NCBI RefSeq assembly: GCF_000406965.1
Contig: NZ_KE136357.1
Location: forward strand, 758,317-822,316
DNA from: Enterococcus avium ATCC 14025
GTDB taxonomy: Bacteria > Bacillota > Bacilli > Lactobacillales > Enterococcaceae
Direction: 5' to 3'
Length of the DNA: 64,000 nt
Part shown: in pieces, positions 56,161 through 64,000 of the stretch
Position numbering within the stretch: position 1 is the stretch's first letter
How the letters are laid out: every line of letters begins with the position of its first letter
Position numbers and translations under genes: made by a program
Notes under the pieces: model-generated
The model's database searches: none
Seen by the model: only the letters and a program-made list of their open reading frames with translations
What the model was told of the DNA's origin: nothing

Positions 56161-56647
56161 GGTAATTTCTGACCTGGTATCTAACGAGATAACCACAAAT
56201 TGTGAAAAAAAGTGTTAATATCAATGGAATTTACCTTAAACTTTTTTATTTATTTCTTATAATAATTTTGAATAAAATTAGCTATTCACCAAGAGACAAC
56301 CAGCTTATTTTGTTATTTTTTAGCAAAGAAGGATTTCTCTTCACTTTCAGATGTTATCTAAAAGAAAATCTGTTATTTTATTTTCCCTTCATTGATATTC
56401 TATCTTGGTTTTAATCCTCCAAAGTCAAAAATTACTGCATCTAATACTAAATATAATCTAGAATTTTTATCAAATTAGTGTACGCTATATTTGCAAATAA
56501 TAATCTACGAGACACCCTCACTTTTCTGTTTATCTCCGACCAACATCCCGAATAAGCGAAAGCTTTTTCGTGTTATACTATTTCAAGTAAGCAAACCTAT
56601 CTTCCCATTTTTCGCTTAAACAGCTTGGCAAACATTTTGGAGGGAAA
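56161..56647. other. Intergenic region between MerR and the secreted orphan
   Basis: Very AT-rich, with no recognisable gene. A TATACT at about 56574 may be the -10 box of the plus-strand gene at 56648, but no good -35 box fits. A 70-codon plus-strand frame at 56202 starts with GTG, lacks a ribosome binding site, and is low-complexity. Confidence 0.55.
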
Positions 56648-57085
56648 ATGAACTCTTATAAAGGTAAACTATTATTTCTTTTATCGTTATTTTTCATTTC
56701 TTTTATCATCTGTTTTCCAGTGAGAGAATTGAATAATGTAATGCAAAAAAACAACATATCCGATCAGCAGATTACTGATAATCAAGCTTTTTTGAATACC
56801 TTTTCTGGCGAATGGAAAACGGTAGACGCGGCCAATAAACTAACGTTCAGTGAGCATAAGCAAATTATCACGATTTCATTTCCTACTGAGAACAGAAAAG
56901 TTAACGCAAGTGTTTCAAGTCAACAACCTGCAAGAAAACGTTGGCTTCTGTCACCCATGAATAGTGAAGAAACACAATATAGTGTGATCTTACTTTCTGA
57001 CGATGAACTCAGCTTTCAAATGTCAACAACTAAACCCAATGCTGAAGGTACATCAAAGCCTGAACATTTTTATCGCATAAAATAA
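56648..57085 (+). CDS. Small predicted secreted or membrane-anchored protein of unknown function
   Basis: I do not recognise this 145-residue protein. It has an N-terminal hydrophobic helix after MNSYKGK (LLFLLSLFFISFIICFPV), without a lipobox, then a hydrophilic outside part with FSGEWKTVDAANKLTFSEHK and a C-terminal ELSFQMSTTKP ... EHFYRIK. The strand pattern GEW...L.F......I suggests a lipocalin-like or DUF4828-type small beta-barrel, as seen in enterococcal exported proteins, but this is a guess. GGAGGG precedes the ATG and a perfect terminator follows. Confidence 0.65.
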   Translation: MNSYKGKLLFLLSLFFISFIICFPVRELNNVMQKNNISDQQITDNQAFLNTFSGEWKTVDAANKLTFSEHKQIITISFPTENRKVNASVSSQQPARKRWLLSPMNSEETQYSVILLSDDELSFQMSTTKPNAEGTSKPEHFYRIK

Positions 57086-57098
57086 CTTAAAAGAAAAA

Positions 57099-57142
57099 CC
57101 GAAAGATCATGGCTATCAATATTAACAACCATGATCTTTCGG
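57099..57142. terminator. Shared terminator between the secreted orphan and the Gfo/Idh gene
   Basis: CCGAAAGATCATGG (57099-57112) and CCATGATCTTTCGG (57129-57142) form a perfect 14-bp stem. T-rich sequence follows on the plus strand and an A-rich stretch precedes it, so it can act in both directions between converging genes. Confidence 0.9.
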
Positions 57143-57201
57143 ATTTCTTTGTTTTTTTATTTGTAAGTAAAGTCACACATGAACGATGAGGTTTGGTTTT
57201 T

Positions 57202-58185
57202 CTAAAATTTATCCATCGGAAAAACAATTCCCGATTGTCTTCTCATTTCAGTCAGCGTCTCATGGATAGCCAAGCTCACATCAAAAGGAACTTTTGTTGA
57301 TTCGATTTCATTCTTCTTGATTTGATTGATCATTTCAGCAATTTCGTAAGAGAAATTCTCTTTTGGTGCAATGCCTAGTTCTGTGTGTTTGCCGGTTTTT
57401 CTTTCAATGAAACTGATTCTTTGCGGCTGACTTGGCTGATCAATCAATAGCTGACCCAGTTCTCCGCAAATTTCACAAGTGTTGACTGTATCACTGGCTT
57501 TCGAATAGTTAAGAGTCACATTAAAATCATCGTAGCTTAGAATACTGGAGCCTGCAACATCTGCACCTGTATCCAGTAATGAAGCTGTACTGAGAATTTT
57601 ATTGGGCTTGCCGAATAGTCCCACACAATCAGCGACGACATATACGCCTAAATCCATCGTGGCCCCATTCGCTAACTCATTTCTGAATGTTGTAGGGTTT
57701 TCACCGCTTAAATATGCATCGTATCTAGAGGAATACTTAGAAAAATTCAAGTTTACTTGGCGAATCCTTCCGACTAGGTTCAGATTGTCACGCAAAATTT
57801 GAAAATTAGGATTGTATAATGGGATTAATCCTTCTTGTAAATAGGTGTGATTTTTTTTCGCACAATCAATCAGCTCTTTTACTTGTTCATGGTTGGCAGC
57901 TAAAGGTTTTTCACAAAAAGTTGGAATACCTTTTTCTAAAAAATAAGTCGTGATCGGGTGATGCAAACTGTTAGGGACAGCGATATAGACTGCCTCGATC
58001 AACTGAGATTCAGACATCTCCTGATAAGAATTAAAAGCATGGGGAATTCCATATTTTTCGCCAAAACCTTTCGCTTTTTCTAACGAGGTTCCGCACACCG
58101 CGACAACTTCACATTCCGCTACTTGAGTAGCGCCCGCCATAAAAAAGTCTGTCACAAAGTTCGTTCCAATTACACCAAATTTCAC
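57202..58185 (-). CDS. Gfo/Idh/MocA-family dehydrogenase of the GntR-linked pair
   Basis: The 327-residue protein has the Rossmann start MKFGVIGTNFVTDFF, the catalytic Lys in FCEKPLAANHEQ at about residue 95 and the C-terminal domain with NGATMDLGVYVVAD. It resembles the group of short Gfo/Idh enzymes related to scyllo-inositol or dihydrodiol-type dehydrogenases. Its start overlaps the stop of the MDR dehydrogenase by 4 nt (ATGA), so they are co-translated. It is unlike the two Gfo/Idh enzymes of the C-glycoside operon. The substrate is unknown. Confidence 0.85.
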   Translation of the reverse strand: MKFGVIGTNFVTDFFMAGATQVAECEVVAVCGTSLEKAKGFGEKYGIPHAFNSYQEMSESQLIEAVYIAVPNSLHHPITTYFLEKGIPTFCEKPLAANHEQVKELIDCAKKNHTYLQEGLIPLYNPNFQILRDNLNLVGRIRQVNLNFSKYSSRYDAYLSGENPTTFRNELANGATMDLGVYVVADCVGLFGKPNKILSTASLLDTGADVAGSSILSYDDFNVTLNYSKASDTVNTCEICGELGQLLIDQPSQPQRISFIERKTGKHTELGIAPKENFSYEIAEMINQIKKNEIESTKVPFDVSLAIHETLTEMRRQSGIVFPMDKF

Positions 58186-59255
58186 GCTAAATCCTCCTTT
58201 TTATTCCAATCAATAATAACCCCTGTATACTCATTTTTCTTATTCATCAATCCGTCATATGCTTCCATCAGATTTTCTTCGGTGGGAGCGATCACATGGC
58301 TGATAAAACGATCGACATCAATGATTTTTTTGTTTAATAGGGATTCAATATATTTTAAGCTTCTGTGGATAGAGAGTCTCGAGCCTTCTTTTTCTTGATA
58401 AGGGTACCTGCGATTAAATGCCCCGATCACCGTTAACATTTTGGTATGAATCGCGTTAAAGGAATTTGTAACATTCGTTGTATAGTCGGTTCGCGGAGAG
58501 CCCATCAAGATTACTTGTCCATATTTGCCTGCAATCTTAATAGCTGTCTCAATACTCTCTGATAAACCGGTCGCATCAACAACAATATCCACACCCTTCT
58601 TCTCAGTAATCTCCATGACTGACTCATATTGATCATTTGGCGCACAATTAATTACATGGTTAACTCCAATAGATTTTGCCAATTCTGCACGATCGGTAAT
58701 AGGTTCCAAAGCAATCACCTCAACACCCATTTGCTGATAATAAATCGATAGAATCAAGCCTAAAGTTCCCATACCCAAAATCGCAACAGTATTTCCCAAC
58801 TTGACATCTGCTGGTAAAATCCCGTTCATTGCGATCCAACACATCATCAGAAAAGAGCCTTCGATTGAGCTAGTTTCCTCTCGTAACTTGAAAAGAACTC
58901 CTCCATCACTTTTACTTGGATCATAGAACTGCAAACTACTATGCGGTCCATTAAAAAGGACTCTGTCACCTACATTAAAGCCTGCTAAATCGTCTCCAAT
59001 CGCCAGAATTTTCCCAACTGAGCAATATCCTGGACGAACTGGATAAACTGCTCCCTTCTTCAGTCCAAAAACTCGTGACAATTCTGTTCCCGCACTAATC
59101 AACGAAACTTCACTTTCGATTAGGCATTCCTTCGCTGAAACAGCCTTCGGATCGACAGTTTCTTCAATTAAACGGACATCCTCCACTCCGTTAATCACAA
59201 CATTCTTAGTTAAAATGATACTCACCCTTTCAAAGTTGACATGTTGATATACCAT
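58182..59255 (-). CDS. Medium-chain (MDR/zinc-type) dehydrogenase
   Basis: This protein of up to 357 residues has an N-terminal GroES-like domain (SLISAGTELSRVFG, VRPGYCSVGKILAIGDD, GDRVLFNGPHSS) and a Rossmann domain with GMGTLGLILSIYYQ at about residues 160-173. The S-A-G-T-E motif replaces the usual Cys zinc ligand, as in the bi-domain-oxidoreductase/BchC-like group acting on sugars or polyols. The first ATG (59255) lacks a ribosome binding site; a start nearer the GTG at 59225 or the ATT region after AAAGGGTGAG is possible, so the first 10-15 residues are uncertain. It is followed in overlap by a Gfo/Idh gene and faces a GntR gene. Confidence 0.8.
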   Translation of the reverse strand: MVYQHVNFERVSIILTKNVVINGVEDVRLIEETVDPKAVSAKECLIESEVSLISAGTELSRVFGLKKGAVYPVRPGYCSVGKILAIGDDLAGFNVGDRVLFNGPHSSLQFYDPSKSDGGVLFKLREETSSIEGSFLMMCWIAMNGILPADVKLGNTVAILGMGTLGLILSIYYQQMGVEVIALEPITDRAELAKSIGVNHVINCAPNDQYESVMEITEKKGVDIVVDATGLSESIETAIKIAGKYGQVILMGSPRTDYTTNVTNSFNAIHTKMLTVIGAFNRRYPYQEKEGSRLSIHRSLKYIESLLNKKIIDVDRFISHVIAPTEENLMEAYDGLMNKKNEYTGVIIDWNKKEDLA

Positions 59256-59319
59256 ATAAAAAGCGTAACACGTTGTTAGAAGACAGTCAATCTGCTATGA
59301 TAAGCTTAACAATGATATG

Positions 59320-59338
59320 TCAACTTAATAAGTTGACT
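59320..59338. promoter_or_regulatory. GntR operator palindrome in the divergent promoter region
   Basis: GTCAACTT-aat-AAGTTGAC is a perfect 8-3-8 palindrome. Its arms contain TTGACA/TTGACT on the two strands, which look like -35 boxes of both divergent genes. Further half-sites (AAGTTGACAT and GTTGATA) lie at 59234-59251 close to the dehydrogenase start. Confidence 0.75.
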
Positions 59339-59372
59339 TATATCTAATACTAAAACGGATGTAGGTGGTTAG

Positions 59373-60131
59373 ATGGAAAAGACACAACCCTTTAAATATG
59401 CCCTGATCAAAAATGACATTGTACAAGCGATCAAGACAAAACAACTGAATACTGATGATAAGATTTTATCTGAGGCTAAATTGTGCAAAAAATACAATGT
59501 CAGCCGAATCACTGTAACTAGAGCGATCAATGAATTAGTCGCTGAAGATTATCTCTATCGTATCCAAGGTAAAGGGACCTTCGTTAAAGGAAAACAGCTA
59601 TCTGAAGGTGTATCTCAACTTTCAAGCTTTACAAAAAGAATGAAGGAAAAAAAGCTCAAGTTAGAAACTAGGGTACTAGAAACTACAAGTGTTACTATGC
59701 CAGTGAAGATGGCGAATTTTTTCAATCTGCCTTCAGATAAAAATGTAATTCTGTTGAAGCGATTGCGAATCGTCGATGGCAAATTATTGTGTCTGAGTAT
59801 CGCTTATTTAATGCCTGAAATTTTTTATTGGACGACGCTTGAGGATATGGAACACGAATCCCTCTATGATCTATTAGAAAACAAATACGATTTCAAATTA
59901 GGTAATGCTACTCAAGAGTTTGAGGTTGGTTATTTGAATGAAAAGAATGCCAAGTTTCTAGAAATATCCAGCCAAGATCCGTGTCTTAAGCTGTCATTAT
60001 ACAGCACATTAAGTGACGGACGTCCCGCCCAATTTGAAGAAACCTATTACATCGGAAGCAAGTATGCCTATCAACTTCTACTACCAGCACCCCATTCATT
60101 TAATAACGTTATCAACATTGAGGAGCTTTAA
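59373..60131 (+). CDS. GntR-family (HutC/UTRA) transcriptional regulator
   Basis: The 252-residue protein has an N-terminal GntR winged helix (residues 8-75: KYNVSRITVTRAINELVAED, then YRIQGKGTFV) and a C-terminal UTRA ligand domain (about 95-240: VILLKRLRIVDGKLLCLSIA, CLKLSLYSTLSDGRPAQFEE, YYIGSKYAYQ). UTRA domains usually bind phosphosugars or related small acids. It is divergent from the MDR/Gfo pair, with a palindrome between them, so it very likely represses that pair and itself. The ribosome binding site is TAGGTGG, a little weak. Confidence 0.9.
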   Translation: MEKTQPFKYALIKNDIVQAIKTKQLNTDDKILSEAKLCKKYNVSRITVTRAINELVAEDYLYRIQGKGTFVKGKQLSEGVSQLSSFTKRMKEKKLKLETRVLETTSVTMPVKMANFFNLPSDKNVILLKRLRIVDGKLLCLSIAYLMPEIFYWTTLEDMEHESLYDLLENKYDFKLGNATQEFEVGYLNEKNAKFLEISSQDPCLKLSLYSTLSDGRPAQFEETYYIGSKYAYQLLLPAPHSFNNVINIEEL

Positions 60132-60138
60132 GTAAGAA

Positions 60139-60194
60139 AAAAGTGAACGCTCGTAGACTATCAAAGCGATAGGAATACAAGCGTTCACCTTTTC
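60139..60194 (+). terminator. Terminator of the GntR gene
   Basis: GTGAACGCT (60143-60151) pairs with AGCGTTCAC (60180-60188), with an inner CTATC/GATAG stem, followed by CTTTT. It lies 8 nt after the stop. Confidence 0.85.
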
Positions 60195-60287
60195 CCTGTT
60201 ATGAAAATTTTAAAATAGTTTTGCAATCAGATAATCAAACAATATCTGGATAATCTGTTAGAAATGGTTTTCATGTTCAGTTAATTA

Positions 60288-61058
60288 CTAATCTTCTTTA
60301 CTGCGGCAATAATCAACATAACCAAACGCAAAGGCTTCGATCAATAGGAAAAAGGAAGAAGCGGTTTGAAGCCACCAATCGGTGGGGTTCGGACTACGGC
60401 TGCTAGAAGCATATAGCGAATAATCTGCTCTGCCAGACAAAAGATTATTTTGCATATTTGTGATGGAAACGATCGTAGAATGATAGGTGGAAAGGACATT
60501 CAGTACATTAAAAAGGTGCTGGTTTTCTCCAGATAGTGATAGGACAAAAATCAGGTCGTTTTCGGTAATGTTTTCCATGATTCGTTTGAACTCATTGGAT
60601 TGTGAAGAGGCAGGAATCATTTGGGCCGGCTTGCCAATCAACAGCAAGAGTCGTTGTAGCTCAGCTGCTTGATTTTGTTGCGTGACTCCTGTTCCCAGCA
60701 AGTAGACATTACGACTATTCTCCAAAGCCTGATAGATTTTTTCCCAGTTATTCTCTTCAAGATATCGGATTGTTCGTTGGGCATCTGAAAAAATTCTTCT
60801 TTTAAAGGCAGCATCTTTTCCAATATCATTTGGATTGTTTTGCCATTTCAAAAAATTACGCAGCTCGCTAAATCCAGTAAAGCCCAGCTTTTGGGTAAAG
60901 CGAATCACGGAGGATTTTGATGAATGACAAACCTTCGCAAAATCATTGGTTCCCATCGTTGTGACTTCCTTGGGATGCGCATGGATGTATTTAACCATTT
61001 GGATATCCACTTCATTAAGTGTTTCGTAATGTTGATTGACAATATCAGAAAAAAGCAT
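60288..61058 (-). CDS. RpiR-family regulator with SIS domain (GlvR-like)
   Basis: The 256-residue protein has an RpiR HTH at residues 30-75 (FAKVCHSSKSSVIRFTQKLG) and a SIS sugar-phosphate-binding domain at about 110-240 (NVYLLGTGVTQQNQAAELQR, LIFVLSLSGEN, IVSITN). The SIS Gly/Ser loop for phosphosugar binding is present. It lies downstream of the GH4 gene, separated by a terminator, and is probably the regulator of the alpha-glucoside PTS genes, as GlvR/MalR in related bacteria. Confidence 0.85.
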   Translation of the reverse strand: MLFSDIVNQHYETLNEVDIQMVKYIHAHPKEVTTMGTNDFAKVCHSSKSSVIRFTQKLGFTGFSELRNFLKWQNNPNDIGKDAAFKRRIFSDAQRTIRYLEENNWEKIYQALENSRNVYLLGTGVTQQNQAAELQRLLLLIGKPAQMIPASSQSNEFKRIMENITENDLIFVLSLSGENQHLFNVLNVLSTYHSTIVSITNMQNNLLSGRADYSLYASSSRSPNPTDWWLQTASSFFLLIEAFAFGYVDYCRSKED

Positions 61059-61118
61059 CGCTAGCCCTCCTTGTCTTTTATTTTACCTTACAAAACCTAC
61101 TCAAGAGATTCAAGCTAG

Positions 61119-61152
61119 AAAAAAGCATTAATGATCATCTCACTAATGCTTT
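61119..61152 (-). terminator. Terminator of the GH4/PTS operon
   Basis: AAAGCATTA (61122-61130) pairs with TAATGCTTT (61144-61152). On the minus strand it ends in a T-run. It sits 11 nt past the GH4 stop. Confidence 0.8.
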
Positions 61153-61162
61153 ATTACTGAAA

Positions 61163-62518
<1,356 letters not shown>

Positions 62519-62535
62519 CTAAAAACTGTTAATTT

Positions 62536-64000
62536 TTATCCTTCGCTCATCCCTAATTTTTCGCAAATATCATCCTTGAAGCTTTGAACACCCATTCCTA
62601 TGATGACTTGGACATTCGTTCCATTTAAAACGATCCCTTTTTGCTGAGAGATTTTTTCTAATTGAGCCGAATCTACTAGCTCTTCGTCTTTCACGGTCAC
62701 TCGCAATCTAGTGAAGCAATTAGAAATACTTTCAATATTTTCTTTTCCACCCAATCCAGCAACAACTAAATCAAAATCGTTCGCGCTAGCAGTGACAAGC
62801 TGTTCTCCAGTTGCTGCATCTGCTACAACTATTTCTTCTGGATCGTCTTCTCTACCAGGTGTTTTAATGTTTAATTTATTGATCAAAAGCACAAAAATGA
62901 AATACCAAATGACTGACATGACAATTCCGACAATGATCACCAAATAGAATTTCGTGACAGAAGGACTGAAGACTGAGTTAGAAACGAATGTATCAATTAA
63001 TCCATACAGCATGTACGTTCTAGCCCCAATCCCCCAAAGAATTGTCTCTGAAATAGCGGTCAATAAGCTATGAACTAGCCATAGCAATGGAGAGGCAAAT
63101 AGAAAAGAGAAGTCCAAAGGCTCGGTAATCCCAGCCACCGCGGCAACAAACATCGAAGGTAAAATCATTCCCTTTACTTCTTCCTTACGCTGCTTTTTCG
63201 CGCAATGAATCAGTGCCAATGAAACAGCAATCGAACCGAATATTTTAACAAAGCCAAAGGTTGCAAAACGTAAAGATGGATCCAAGCTAGTAATAGATCC
63301 GGCATTTGCCATTTCCGCATAGAATATATTGGCCGCACCATTGTAAACCTGTCCCCCAATTTCAGCGGTTCCACCTAACGCAGTGAAGCAAAACGGCATC
63401 CACAGCAGATGATGCAAGCCAGTCGGAATCAAGAAACGATTGCCGAACGCATAAATGAAGACTCCTAATAGTCCAGTGGTCAAAATAAATCCAGATAATG
63501 ACGAAATCCAATTATTCACTACTGGCCAAATATAGCTCATACCGATCGCAGTTATTAAAATGACCGGAATCAAAATCATGAAGGAAAAACGCGAACCACC
63601 ATAAATACTTAAAAAATCCACAAACTCCTTATCAGAAAAACGATTATGGATAAAAGCAACAAGACAGCCGACTAGCATCCCTAAAAAGATATTCATGTCT
63701 ACTACTTGAAAACCTAAAACCACCGCTTGTCCTGTTCCGAACAGCCCCATTTCACCAGCTTCAGCTAATTGATCAGTCAATGTCAGCCAAGCATTGTTGG
63801 CAGCCAAAAAGAATAAAAACGCGATCAATGAAATCAGAGCGGCCTCGACCTTTTTCTTTTTCGCTAAGGATGCTGTAATTCCCACACAGAAGATCAGTGC
63901 CAAATTATTTAACATGCTGTCCATCATCGTTTTGATCAATCCGCCAAAAGTCTGGACGACGTTCGGCATGAATTCTAATTGTAAAATAACAGAAACCGCC
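62536..64000 (-). CDS. glvC: PTS alpha-glucoside-specific EIICB (5' end outside the window)
   Basis: The frame is open from the stop near 62536 to the right edge. Residues before the internal Met at 63969 (ending VILQLEF) continue in frame without a stop, so the true start lies beyond 64000. The 488 visible residues include an EIIC domain (about ten helices, with GNRFLIPTGLHHLLWMPFCF and ITEPLDFSFLFASP signatures) and, at the C-terminus, an EIIB domain with the phosphorylated Cys in ISNCFTRLRVTVKD. This is the GlvC/MalB arrangement; EIIA is absent and must be supplied elsewhere. It is upstream of the GH4 gene with a 35-nt gap. Confidence 0.9.
   Translation of the reverse strand, partial: AVSVILQLEFMPNVVQTFGGLIKTMMDSMLNNLALIFCVGITASLAKKKKVEAALISLIAFLFFLAANNAWLTLTDQLAEAGEMGLFGTGQAVVLGFQVVDMNIFLGMLVGCLVAFIHNRFSDKEFVDFLSIYGGSRFSFMILIPVILITAIGMSYIWPVVNNWISSLSGFILTTGLLGVFIYAFGNRFLIPTGLHHLLWMPFCFTALGGTAEIGGQVYNGAANIFYAEMANAGSITSLDPSLRFATFGFVKIFGSIAVSLALIHCAKKQRKEEVKGMILPSMFVAAVAGITEPLDFSFLFASPLLWLVHSLLTAISETILWGIGARTYMLYGLIDTFVSNSVFSPSVTKFYLVIIVGIVMSVIWYFIFVLLINKLNIKTPGREDDPEEIVVADAATGEQLVTASANDFDLVVAGLGGKENIESISNCFTRLRVTVKDEELVDSAQLEKISQQKGIVLNGTNVQVIIGMGVQSFKDDICEKLGMSEG

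Noticed and set aside
56202-56414. 70-codon plus-strand frame starting with GTG, rich in Phe, Leu and Ile
   Set aside because: No Shine-Dalgarno sequence and it lies on top of the 5' flank of the MerR gene; looks like translated AT-rich spacer.

Overview
The window looks like chromosome from a low-GC Gram-positive coccus, most likely an Enterococcus or close relative. The signs are AGGAGG-type ribosome binding sites, an LPXTG surface protein, PTS-based sugar uptake, cre sites, and enterococcal-looking manganese catalase and FusB-type EF-G-binding genes. The species cannot be fixed from the sequence alone. I see no rRNA, tRNA, CRISPR array, phage or insertion sequence. Almost every gene is on the minus strand.

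Layout. Positions 1-7.8 kb hold the start of an Mga-like regulator (cut by the window edge), an atypical response regulator paired with a 1491-residue LPXTG adhesin, and an XRE-cupin regulator with a YczE-type membrane protein. Positions 8.3-23.3 kb are stress and housekeeping genes: manganese catalase, a short-chain dehydrogenase, a P1B-4 metal ATPase behind two ArsR/CzrA-like operators, a MacB/FtsX-type ABC exporter with a divergent TetR regulator, an Old Yellow Enzyme, GNAT and MarR genes, a FusB/FusC-like EF-G-binding protein behind what looks like a complete translational attenuator, a DUF2142 membrane protein, and a photolyase.

Positions 23.5-39.3 kb form a glycoside catabolic island. 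A beta-glucoside PTS and 6-phospho-beta-glucosidase sit next to a seven-gene operon: GPH symporter, two Gfo/Idh/MocA dehydrogenases, a TIM-barrel protein paired with a DUF6379 protein, a second TIM-barrel protein, and a ROK kinase. The TIM-barrel/DUF6379 pair matches the alpha and beta subunits of C-glycoside deglycosidase. The inferred pathway is uptake, oxidation at sugar C3, cleavage of the C-C glycosidic bond, reduction of the keto-sugar to a hexose, and phosphorylation. Two AraC regulators fused to GH39-like domains with lost catalytic residues flank the operon and are probably its sugar sensors.

Positions 39.5-56.2 kb are a complete choline-utilisation (cut) glycyl-radical microcompartment operon with 18 genes. 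CutC has every choline-pocket residue I could check (Y208, D216, F395, C489, E491, Y506, G821). CutD activates it. Acetaldehyde dehydrogenase, PduL, an iron alcohol dehydrogenase and EutQ process the acetaldehyde, and six BMC-H-type proteins plus an EutN vertex protein form the shell. A MerR regulator sits just upstream, and the operon promoter has the 20-nt spacer typical of MerR-activated promoters. A second aldehyde dehydrogenase-like protein has Pro in place of the catalytic Cys.

Positions 56.6-64 kb hold a small secreted orphan, a GntR-controlled Gfo/Idh plus MDR dehydrogenase pair with a clear palindromic operator, and a maltose-type alpha-glucoside PTS system (RpiR regulator, GH4 6-phospho-alpha-glucosidase, EIICB) that runs off the right edge.
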